Assembly: GCA_947501445.1 (NCBI GenBank)
Contig: CANMVS010000004.1
Span: forward strand, 248,001-312,000
Source of the DNA: an uncultured Rhizobiaceae group bacterium
GTDB taxonomy: Bacteria > Pseudomonadota > Alphaproteobacteria > Rhizobiales > Rhizobiaceae
Length of the DNA: 64,000 bases
Direction: 5' to 3'
Both the position numbers and the translations under genes were made by a program. The first letter of the stretch is position 1. Each line of letters begins with the position of its first letter. The notes under the pieces are model-generated. The model saw only the letters and a list, made by a program, of their open reading frames with translations, ran no database searches and was not told where the DNA came from. Positions 44,553 through 54,037 of this stretch are shown one piece after another.

Positions 44553-45664
44553 GTGCTCCGCGGCTGCATATCAATCTCGACAAAATCTATCACAATGCGT
44601 CGACATTGGTCGCGCGGTTGCTAACCAAAGGTGTCTCCGTTACCGGGGTCACCAAGGCATTTCTTGGTACTCCACAAATCGCCCGCGCGATGCTGCGTGC
44701 CGGAATTACTTGTCTTGGTGACTCGCGAATTGAGAATATCGAGCGCATGCGGCAGTCAGGGATTGAGGCACAGATGATACTCATCAGGTCGCCAATGCTC
44801 AGCCAGACAGAACGGGTGGTGGCTTCGGCAGATGTAAGTTTCAACACAGAGCTCGAGGTCATGGCTGCCCTTTCGATGGCAGCTGTGAAAGCACGCAAAA
44901 ACCATGGCGTGCTGCTGATGATCGAACTGGGTGACCTGCGTGAAGGTGTCATGCCGCATGATGTCGAAAGAACGGTGAAAAAAATTTGCGAATTGCCCAA
45001 TATTACGTTCATGGGCGTGGGGGCGAATCTGGCCTGTCGCAATGGTGTTTCACCGGACAATCGCAATATGGCGCAGCTATCTGCTTTGGCAGACAGCACG
45101 GCGCGTATCTGCGGCTTTTGTCCGCCCATCGTATCTGGTGGAAACTCCAGTAACCTGGATTGGGTTTTCGCCGGCGATGATATTGGCCTGGTCAACAATT
45201 TACGCCTTGGTGAGGCGATTTTATTGGGCAGGGAAGCGCTTAACCGCCAACGGGTTCCAGGCCTCTTCATTGATGCCATCAGCCTTGTTGCAGAGGTAAT
45301 CGAGCGTAAGACAAAACCGTCGAAACCCTGGGGCACAGTGGCACAATCTGCATTTGACGGTGCTTCTGCTTCAGGCAGTCAGGGCAATATCAATCAGGCG
45401 ATCCTGGCGATTGGAAGACAGGACATTGATCCGGATGGACTGGACCCACCTGTTGGCGTTCAGGTGCTTGATGCAAGTAGTGATCATCTGGTGCTGAATG
45501 CCGGTGACAGGAAACTGGTTGTTGGTTCCGAGGTGTCTTTCCAGCTCAATTACAGTGCCCTTCTGCGCGCCATGACATCTCCGCATATTATCAAGACCTT
45601 CGTTAAGAACGGCGCTGTCGCAGGACCGTGTCCGGCGGCTCAGATTTTACCCGATGCGGCTTGA
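44549..45664 (+). CDS. Alanine/ornithine racemase-family PLP enzyme (fold type III)
   Basis: A 371-residue protein of the Orr/YhfX-like branch of alanine-racemase-fold enzymes. The N-terminal TIM-barrel carries VTKAFLG with the PLP lysine (Lys36), GDSRIENIE, and the phosphate-binding SGGNSSNLDW. The C-terminal part has the LRLGEAILLG segment typical of ornithine racemases. Its start codon overlaps the stop of the DUF1611 gene by 4 bp, so the two proteins should be made in step. Likely role: racemisation of an amino acid, or of the acylated product of the first enzyme. Which of the two comes first cannot be decided from sequence. Confidence 0.87.
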   Translation: MSAPRLHINLDKIYHNASTLVARLLTKGVSVTGVTKAFLGTPQIARAMLRAGITCLGDSRIENIERMRQSGIEAQMILIRSPMLSQTERVVASADVSFNTELEVMAALSMAAVKARKNHGVLLMIELGDLREGVMPHDVERTVKKICELPNITFMGVGANLACRNGVSPDNRNMAQLSALADSTARICGFCPPIVSGGNSSNLDWVFAGDDIGLVNNLRLGEAILLGREALNRQRVPGLFIDAISLVAEVIERKTKPSKPWGTVAQSAFDGASASGSQGNINQAILAIGRQDIDPDGLDPPVGVQVLDASSDHLVLNAGDRKLVVGSEVSFQLNYSALLRAMTSPHIIKTFVKNGAVAGPCPAAQILPDAA

Positions 45665-45722
45665 GCGTGACCTACAAAGTGCCCACTGAATTTTCCAAAC
45701 CCAAACCAAAGGATGTCCGCCA

Positions 45723-45884
45723 ATGATCAAATTTGAAAAAAATGTGGCAAAACCCGATCCAGCCAAACAACAGGATGAAAACCGGTTTAACCGGATCAAA
45801 GGGGCAGCCACCGAGAAAAGAAAAAAATCGGCCGTCGACCCTGCAACTGAAAGCCGTTCGATTGGCAAAAACAAAGAGGGCTGA
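45723..45884 (+). CDS. Small basic protein, 53 residues, unknown function
   Basis: ATG at 45723 with AAGGA nine bases upstream opens a 53-codon frame rich in Lys, Asp and Asn (MIKFEKNVAKP at the start, GKNKEG at the end). It has no hydrophobic segment and looks intrinsically disordered. It starts 58 bp after the racemase stop on the same strand and may be the last gene of that operon; a strong hairpin follows at 45979. No family recognised. Confidence 0.55.
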   Translation: MIKFEKNVAKPDPAKQQDENRFNRIKGAATEKRKKSAVDPATESRSIGKNKEG

Positions 45885-45978
45885 TCAGAAGGAAAAATCA
45901 CTCAACTGACACATAGACCGCTTCATGCTTTGGTCGGGCTTCATCCATGCGTTGAAATGTAAACCCCTGTCGCACGTC

Positions 45979-46000
45979 AAAGGGGCCATTAGGCCCCTTT
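45979..46000. terminator. Bidirectional hairpin between the small gene and acs
   Basis: A perfect stem AAAGGGGCC/GGCCCCTTT with a four-base loop lies between convergent genes. A/T runs on both arms let it act as terminator in either direction. Confidence 0.75.
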
Positions 46001-46022
46001 GTGCATTGCCAGTTGCATTGGA

Positions 46023-47972
<1,950 letters not shown>

Positions 47973-48242
47973 GGTTTCCTCCTTTGCCTTGTTGCGGGTA
48001 ATCTTCATTCCCGCCACCAAGCCATTCATGCGATGCGTTGATGTCTTAATAGCAGGTGTTTCGCCCTGAGCAATTAGACGATGGGCCATTATTCCGGGTT
48101 CCTCCGGTATTATCTGGCCGGATGGTTACTCTGATTGCAATTATTTTCATTTGGCGGTATAGACCCGAAGGAATTCCCGGAAAATAATGTGGCGATACCA
48201 CGGCCTGCCAGACCGGAGCAGGCGGACAGGAGAAGTATACCT

Positions 48243-48944
48243 ATGTCTCAACAATTGCTGATGCCCAAGGCAACCGCTGTCTGGCTCGTTGACAATACGG
48301 CTTTGACGTTTGATCAGATCGCCCAGTTCTGTCAACTGCACACGCTTGAAGTCAAGGCTATTGCGGATGGTGAATCTGCACAGGGTATCAAAGGGCTTGA
48401 CCCTATTCAGACCGGTCAGCTGTCACGCGACGAAATTGCGCGTGGTGAGGCCAGCAAGACCCACAAGTTGAAATTGTCGGCACCGAAGGTGCATGTGCCT
48501 GAGCTCAAACGCAAAGGACCGCGCTACACACCGGTATCCAAGCGACAGGATCGGCCCAATGCTATTTTGTGGCTTGTGCGTAATCACCCTGAATTGCGTG
48601 ATGCGCAGATTTCACGGCTGGTTGGCACAACAAAATCGACCATTGAACAAATTCGTGAGCGCACCCACTGGAATTCGGCCAATCTGACACCGCTTGATCC
48701 CGTGACTTTGGGGCTCTGCACGCAGATTCACCTCGATATTGAAGTGGAAAAAGCTGGCCGGGATCGCCCGGATCAGGTTGTTGTGCGCGAAGACACGACT
48801 TTGCGTCCGGCGCAGGAAACCGAGACCTACTCGCTGGACACTACGATGCCAACGAAAAAGGAAGAAGACATTATCGATGCCGATGCTGTTTTCGCAAAAC
48901 TGAATGCGCTGAAGAAGCAAAAATCAGAAGACAACACGGAATAG
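48243..48944 (+). CDS. trcR: TrcR/DUF1013-family transcription factor
   Basis: A 233-residue alphaproteobacterial protein of the former DUF1013 family, named TrcR after an RNA-polymerase-associated cell-cycle regulator in Caulobacter. The highly conserved start MPKATAVWLVDNTALTFDQI, a helix-turn-helix-like NAILWLVRNHPELRDAQISR and VGTTKSTIEQIRERTHWN are all present. The acidic C-terminal tail is variable. The ATG at 48243 is preferred over 48135 because it begins just before the conserved block, with AGGAGA upstream. It is divergent from acs and followed by a terminator. It is a core gene, probably essential in relatives. Confidence 0.9.
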   Translation: MSQQLLMPKATAVWLVDNTALTFDQIAQFCQLHTLEVKAIADGESAQGIKGLDPIQTGQLSRDEIARGEASKTHKLKLSAPKVHVPELKRKGPRYTPVSKRQDRPNAILWLVRNHPELRDAQISRLVGTTKSTIEQIRERTHWNSANLTPLDPVTLGLCTQIHLDIEVEKAGRDRPDQVVVREDTTLRPAQETETYSLDTTMPTKKEEDIIDADAVFAKLNALKKQKSEDNTE

Positions 48945-48972
48945 GCTGCCGCTTTGTTTTTGAGTTCTTTTC

Positions 48973-49012
48973 AGGCCGCATTGTTGAAAGACAGTGCGGC
49001 CTTTGATTTTTG
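48973..49012 (+). terminator. Rho-independent terminator after trcR
   Basis: AGGCCGCA and TGCGGCCT enclose a 14-nt loop, followed by TTGATTTTTG. The right arm lies at the edge of the imuA-like fragment. Confidence 0.75.
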
Positions 49013-49053
49013 TTTTCAAGGATGGGATTGCGGATTTTGCCCTGCATGAGATG
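49012..49053 (+). pseudogene. Fragment of imuA at the left edge of the hydantoin segment
   Basis: GTTTTCAAGGATGGG, ATTTTGCCCTGCATGAG and neighbouring bases match imuA codons (58889-58931) at about 37-39 of 42 positions. Both translate as VFKDGxAxFALHE. Weaker similarity extends left into the trcR terminator (to about 48995). It is in the same orientation as imuA, 9.9 kb away, with no start codon. Confidence 0.8.
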
Positions 49054-49093
49054 TGCGGCCTGCTCAAGCCTGGCCATTCTTGTCAGGAATCAC

Positions 49094-50362
49094 TCAATCT
49101 GCTGATGCCAGAACGGCGTGCAGCAGGACATTACATCCCGCGGCAAGGTCCTCAGACTTTGCGCTTTCCCTGACGTTGTGGCTTAGCCCGTCCTTGCAGG
49201 GAACAAAAATCATGGCAGAAGGCACCACTGTCATCATATTGCAGGCATCATGAAGTGCGCCGCTGGCCATTCGCCTATGAGGATAGCCAAGCGACAAGGT
49301 CGCGTTTTCGACATTGGCGATGCAATTTGTATCAAAATTGCCCGGCTGAACAGATATGCGCAAATTTGTGTCAGCTTCGCATCGCTGCTTTTGCGCTTCG
49401 CGTTCGCAAAGCTCTCTGCATTCTTCCAGCAGTCTGTCGAGTGTTTGGGTATCCGGGTGGCGGATATCGACGACGAAATCAGTTCTGCCACAGATCGTGC
49501 TCACACCGTCTGTGTGCGGCTTGATATATCCGACGGACACACGCGCATCAGGTGCATTTTTGCAGCCCAGATCATTTATCGAAACGAGAATTCGCGCACA
49601 GGCCTGTATCGTATCCTGCCGGAAATCCATCGGCGTCGTTCCGGCATGGGCGTCGCGACCATGAACAGATACATCCAGCCAACGCAGGCCCTGCACCGAT
49701 TCAACAACACCGATCTGCCGTTGCTCTTTTTCAAGAATTGGACCCTGCTCAATATGCAATTCATAGTAGGCGCCTATATTGAAATCGGACGGATTTTCCT
49801 GTCCCAGGTAGCCGATAGCATCAGCCTCGGTTTCAAATCCCTGACCATCCCTTGAAATCGCGCCGGACATGTCTTCGTCGGACAGGCGGCCGACAAACCA
49901 TGATGATCCCATTAAACCGGGTGAAAACCGGACGCCTTCTTCGTTCGTCCAGTTGACGATCGCTATGGGTGCCGTGGTCGATACACCGGCGTCATTGAGC
50001 GTATCCACCACTTCCAGAGCTGTCAAAACACCGGAGATGCCATCAAAACGCCCGCCATGCGGCTGTGTATCCAGATGGCTGCCAGCCACAATCATCGGGG
50101 CTGTCATGTCGGTTCCCGGACGAATTGCGAACATGTTTCCGGCCCGGTCGACCCTGACTGTGAGGCCGGCCTGTTGGCACCAGGACCGGAACAGGTCTCG
50201 TGCCATTCCGTCTTCCGCAGTCATCGAAAGACGACAATTGCCACCCCCGTCAATCGCACCGATTTGTGCGATTTCCATGTGCCGCCGCCACAACCGCTCT
50301 TCGTTAATTCTGAGCTCCGGCAATCGGTTGTGTCCAGACCTTGATGGTTGGGGAGTGTGCAT
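49094..50362 (-). CDS. M20-family N-carbamoyl-L-amino acid hydrolase / allantoate amidohydrolase type
   Basis: A 422-residue dinuclear zinc hydrolase. Metal ligands appear in GSHLDTQPHGGRFDG (His, Asp), NEEGVRF (Glu pair) and ELHIEQGP (His), with the dimer-domain RDAHAGTTPM and the substrate-site GALHDACNM. Members split N-carbamoyl amino acids or ureido compounds to amine, CO2 and ammonia. It is the last gene of a six-gene minus-strand operon that begins with HyuA and HyuB, which fits a hydantoin to N-carbamoyl amino acid to amino acid route. Its start abuts the permease stop. Substrate side chain unknown. Confidence 0.9.
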   Translation of the reverse strand: MHTPQPSRSGHNRLPELRINEERLWRRHMEIAQIGAIDGGGNCRLSMTAEDGMARDLFRSWCQQAGLTVRVDRAGNMFAIRPGTDMTAPMIVAGSHLDTQPHGGRFDGISGVLTALEVVDTLNDAGVSTTAPIAIVNWTNEEGVRFSPGLMGSSWFVGRLSDEDMSGAISRDGQGFETEADAIGYLGQENPSDFNIGAYYELHIEQGPILEKEQRQIGVVESVQGLRWLDVSVHGRDAHAGTTPMDFRQDTIQACARILVSINDLGCKNAPDARVSVGYIKPHTDGVSTICGRTDFVVDIRHPDTQTLDRLLEECRELCEREAQKQRCEADTNLRISVQPGNFDTNCIANVENATLSLGYPHRRMASGALHDACNMMTVVPSAMIFVPCKDGLSHNVRESAKSEDLAAGCNVLLHAVLASAD

Positions 50363-51325
50363 CTAAATCGACCTTTCCTTACGTCCGCTGATCAGTTGTG
50401 AGACCATGACAGCAACAACGAGAGCTCCGCCGTAGAAGAGATCCTGCACAAATGTTCTGAAACCCAGGACGGACAGTCCGTTGATGCCGGTCACAAGGAA
50501 ATAGACCGCGATGACAGAACCCCAGGGATTGAACCGACCGGGTTTGATGCATGTCGCACCGAGAAATGCGGCTGCAAAGGCCGGTAGCAAAAGAAACGTG
50601 CCGGAACTGGGATTGGCTGAACCTGTGGTTCCCGTATAGAGAATTCCAGCCACGGCGCCCATGAACCCTGATGCGATGAAGGCTCCCATCCGCACCGCGC
50701 CCACATTGACGCCCGTCAGGCGCGCAACCTCCTTGCCTCTTCCGGTAAAAAGCAGATGCTGGCCGTAGGCCGTATAGGAAAAGACATACCAGATGACTGC
50801 GCACAGGATAATTGCATAATAAAACTCAATCGGAATACCCAAAATCCTGGTCACGATGACATATTTGATCAGTGAAGACGATACACCACTAATCGTCTGG
50901 GAGTTGCTGATCCACAATGTAATACCGTGCAGAAAAGTGCCTATGCCAAGGGTCACAATCAACGAATGAACGCGAAAATACAGCGTAATGGCTCCGTTGA
51001 CGACACCGATGCCCATACCAATCAGCAATACCAGTGGGATGGTCGCGATTATCGGCACACCCAGCCGGGCATTCAGGATCGCGGTCACCATTGATGCGAG
51101 CGTAAGATTTTGGGCAATGGACAGGTCAAAGTCGCCGGCAGTCAAAGGAATTATGAGGCCGAGCGTTACGATGACGAGAACGGCTTCCGAACCAAAGATT
51201 GTCGAAAAATTGGACCAGGTCAAAAATGTCTCGGGCCTCATGACGCCGAAAAGCAGGATCAGTGCAATCCAGACGAAGACAAGACCGAACCGCTCGGCTT
51301 CGTATTTGATGTCAATTCTGTGCAT
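50363..51325 (-). CDS. ABC transporter permease, RbsC/XylH-type
   Basis: A 320-residue inner-membrane permease with 8-10 helices (BPD_transp_2 family). GDFDLSIAQNLTLASM, NGAITLYFRVHSLIVTLGIG and the GKEVARLTGVNV loop are typical of monosaccharide/nucleobase-type importers. Its start overlaps the ATPase gene by 14 bp, and its stop directly abuts the M20 hydrolase start. It forms the channel of the importer with the RbsA-like ATPase. The ligand is probably a hydantoin or ureide rather than a sugar, judging from the operon. Confidence 0.9.
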   Translation of the reverse strand: MHRIDIKYEAERFGLVFVWIALILLFGVMRPETFLTWSNFSTIFGSEAVLVIVTLGLIIPLTAGDFDLSIAQNLTLASMVTAILNARLGVPIIATIPLVLLIGMGIGVVNGAITLYFRVHSLIVTLGIGTFLHGITLWISNSQTISGVSSSLIKYVIVTRILGIPIEFYYAIILCAVIWYVFSYTAYGQHLLFTGRGKEVARLTGVNVGAVRMGAFIASGFMGAVAGILYTGTTGSANPSSGTFLLLPAFAAAFLGATCIKPGRFNPWGSVIAVYFLVTGINGLSVLGFRTFVQDLFYGGALVVAVMVSQLISGRKERSI

Positions 51326-52895
51326 TTGTGGTCGTCGCCTTCAGATAACACGCTTTTGCAATGTTCGATTTAGTAACGTCACCATCCTTGAGTTCGACAG
51401 TGACTTGTCCACGGTCGAATACAAGGACCCGGTGCGCAATGGCCTCCAATTGTTCAAATTCCGATGTGGCACATATGACGCTGGCGCCGCCTGCACATAA
51501 TGTGTTCAGGAAATCGTAAATTTCGGCCCGGGCACCGACGTCTATCCCTTGCGTCGGTTCGTCCAGCAATACCAGTACGGGATTTAACTGCAGCCATTTC
51601 GCAAGGACAATTTTCTGCTGATTTCCTCCGGAAAGGTCGCCTGCCTGCTGGTCCGGCCCTTCCGCCTTGACCTTGAAATGTTTTAACAGACGGTCTGCAT
51701 TGTCACGCAGTTTTTTATGGTTGATGTATCCCGGTCGTTCATGGTTCCCGAGCACCGGCAGGCTCACATTTTCCAAAAGCGTCAGTTCCGGCACGATACC
51801 GGTAATCTGGCGGTCTGCCGGAATGAGCACAACTCCTGCTTTCATCGACCGGGCGGGTGTCACTGTGCCCAAATCAAATGTATTGCCGCGTACCACGAGC
51901 GACCCCGTCCGTGCAGTTGTCGAGCCATTCAGCAAGTAGGGAACTTCGTCATAGCCGGAGCCGATAAGTCCCGTCAGTCCAAGGATCTCACCGGGTTTCA
52001 CTTCGAAGGACAGATTTTGGATCAAACGACCACAAACGCTGGAGGTAACCACATTTGCGTTGACATCTGTCTTGACTGTGTCGCCTGCCGTCCGATCGGT
52101 TTTGAGCGCGTGTCCGACAATCATTTCGACAATTTGTGGTCGCGACATGGAGGCTGTATCGAAACTTCCGATCGTTTTGCCATCGCGTAACACTGTTGCC
52201 CGATCGGTGACATCAATGATTTCATCGATATCATGGGAAACGAATATGATGCTGACGCCTGTCGCCGCCAGTTGCCGCATCATCGAAAACAGTGCCTGAA
52301 CATCATCCATGGGAAGGAATGGTGTCGGCTCGTCCAGGACTAGGATCGCTGAGCCTGTATCATTGCCATGCTGAATTCTGTCAGCAGCTCTGACAATAGC
52401 AAGCTGTGCACGCAAAACAGGCGAGAGCGTTTCGACCAGATCGTTCGGTTTCAGATCCAGTTTGAATGTGGCGAAAAGTGCACGGGCGCGTGCAGCTTCC
52501 TGACGCCAGTCAATGCGCCATGAATTGAGCCGGCCATGGTCACCCGCAATCAGGTTCTCCAGAACTGTGCCATCAGGATACAGCCCCAGATTCTGGTGAA
52601 CGAACGCAAGACCCATTGCCTCGTGTCTGCCCATCGGCATGGGAAGTGGTATTGGATGACCGTCTATCGAAATAGACCCGGCGTCGGGCGCGTAAAAACC
52701 CGACAGGATTTTGATCAATGTCGATTTTCCGGACCCGTTCTGACCGAGCAGTCCGTGAATTTCGCCTGATGCGACTTCAAAGTCGACAGCGTCCAGTGCA
52801 CGGTTGCCGCCAAATACTTTGGTGAGACCACAAATGGAAAGGCGTTCAACGGGCGAGGGCTTCCTTTCGGCTGCCCCCGCTTGCGTCGCTATCAC
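51312..52895 (-). CDS. ABC transporter ATP-binding protein, RbsA/MglA-type double ATPase
   Basis: A 527-residue protein with two ATPase domains. The first has Walker A GQNGSGKSTL, Walker B ILVLDEPTPFLP and the H-loop SHD, but its signature region reads LSPVLRAQ instead of LSxGQ. The second has a degenerate Walker A (GLIGSGYDEV) as usual in this family, an intact LSGGNQQK signature and Walker B VLLDEPTQGID. So signature 2 with Walker A 1 makes the one competent site. It overlaps the binding-protein gene by 4 bp and the permease gene by 14 bp. Confidence 0.91.
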   Translation of the reverse strand: MIATQAGAAERKPSPVERLSICGLTKVFGGNRALDAVDFEVASGEIHGLLGQNGSGKSTLIKILSGFYAPDAGSISIDGHPIPLPMPMGRHEAMGLAFVHQNLGLYPDGTVLENLIAGDHGRLNSWRIDWRQEAARARALFATFKLDLKPNDLVETLSPVLRAQLAIVRAADRIQHGNDTGSAILVLDEPTPFLPMDDVQALFSMMRQLAATGVSIIFVSHDIDEIIDVTDRATVLRDGKTIGSFDTASMSRPQIVEMIVGHALKTDRTAGDTVKTDVNANVVTSSVCGRLIQNLSFEVKPGEILGLTGLIGSGYDEVPYLLNGSTTARTGSLVVRGNTFDLGTVTPARSMKAGVVLIPADRQITGIVPELTLLENVSLPVLGNHERPGYINHKKLRDNADRLLKHFKVKAEGPDQQAGDLSGGNQQKIVLAKWLQLNPVLVLLDEPTQGIDVGARAEIYDFLNTLCAGGASVICATSEFEQLEAIAHRVLVFDRGQVTVELKDGDVTKSNIAKACYLKATTTNAQN

Positions 52896-53998
52896 TTCTC
52901 AATCATCCATAATTTATGGTAGCCGGTGACATAATCGTCACCGTAGCCTTTTGAGGCCTCGGCTGGTGTACCGGCGGTTGCCGCATTGTTCCTGTCAAAA
53001 ATCAGCAACGGCACTTTGGAATCACGTACCGGTTCAAGACCGCAAAGTATGCGCATCTCTGCGTCAAGCATGGCATGGGCAATCCAGTCCAGGTTCTCCC
53101 CGACATCCATTTCGACCTGACCCTCGCGAACGAAATCGATCACGAAAGGTGTTCCGTTGAAGGTTGCAACTCTGACGCTGTCACCCTTGCCGGTGATGGT
53201 GATTGCCGGAACAACGAATGATGACATGCTGTCATAAATTGGAATGACGTAGTTGATGTCTGCATCCGCCTGCAGTTTGGCTCTTACCGTTGGCTGGATT
53301 TTGGTTGCCCAGTCAGAGATCGGCACATTGACGATTTCGTATTTGCAATCGGGACAATTCGTATCGAAGGCGGCCTTCAGGCCGCTGACCATGGAATCGG
53401 TCGACAGCGCTTCGTTTGACACCAGAACCAGAGCATTGACCTTGCCGTCGGTCTGGACGATCGACCAGTCTGCCAGCAAGGACCCGGCTGTTTTGTAGTC
53501 GATCGCAGTCGCCGATGTAACGCCACCAGGCACGTCCTGCTCGAGCCCGGTCAGATGGGCGGTCACGACAGCGAGCCCGGCATCACGTGCGGCTTTGACC
53601 TGTGGCTCGAAAAAGCGAGGATCGGCTCCGGCCAACAGACTGATCAGATCGAAATTATTATTGATTGAGAAATCAATACCCTGAATCCATTGCGTCGGAT
53701 TTCCCTGATTTTCCCAAATGGAATGTTCAAAACCCAATTGCTTTGCGATCTCGTTCCTGTGGTCAGCAATTGTTTTGATGAACGGAATTGAGCTGGAAGC
53801 AGGGATGGTGAAGATTGACTTTCCAGCCATACAGGCCTTGGCGTCGAATGCTTCGCCTGGTGCTTCAAACGTAGGAATTTTGGAATAACGGTCGATGTTG
53901 GCCTTGGCCGCAGCAACCCCGTCGGATTGGCCATGCGCCACGGTGCTGACCAGCAGGGTCGCCATCGACACCAGTATCGCTCCTGTTAGGTGTTTCAT
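52892..53998 (-). CDS. Periplasmic binding protein, family 1/ribose-type
   Basis: A 368-residue binding protein with a signal peptide (hydrophobic LTGAILVSMATLLVSTV, cut after AHG). KSIFTIPASSSIPFIKTIA opens the periplasmic-binding fold (Peripla_BP_4 type), and the hinge region has ALVLVSNEALSTDSMVSGLK. A free Cys pair (CPDC) lies mid-protein. The ATG at 53998 is fixed by AAGGAGG. It precedes the RbsA-like ATPase in a hydantoin-type operon. The ligand is probably a small heterocycle or ureide, but the fold alone would also fit a sugar. Confidence 0.88.
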   Translation of the reverse strand: MKHLTGAILVSMATLLVSTVAHGQSDGVAAAKANIDRYSKIPTFEAPGEAFDAKACMAGKSIFTIPASSSIPFIKTIADHRNEIAKQLGFEHSIWENQGNPTQWIQGIDFSINNNFDLISLLAGADPRFFEPQVKAARDAGLAVVTAHLTGLEQDVPGGVTSATAIDYKTAGSLLADWSIVQTDGKVNALVLVSNEALSTDSMVSGLKAAFDTNCPDCKYEIVNVPISDWATKIQPTVRAKLQADADINYVIPIYDSMSSFVVPAITITGKGDSVRVATFNGTPFVIDFVREGQVEMDVGENLDWIAHAMLDAEMRILCGLEPVRDSKVPLLIFDRNNAATAGTPAEASKGYGDDYVTGYHKLWMIEK

Positions 53999-54037
53999 CT
54001 TCACTCCTCCTTTGCAGAACAATTGGTTTATTGTTGC

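Noticed and set aside
47973-48089. 39-residue N-terminal extension of acetyl-CoA synthetase
   Set aside because: AAGGAGG directly precedes the internal ATG at 47972 and the length then matches the family exactly.
48147-48242. N-terminal extension of the TrcR-like protein from 48135
   Set aside because: The conserved family start (MPKATAVWLVD) begins just after the ATG at 48243 and the extension has no conservation-like features.
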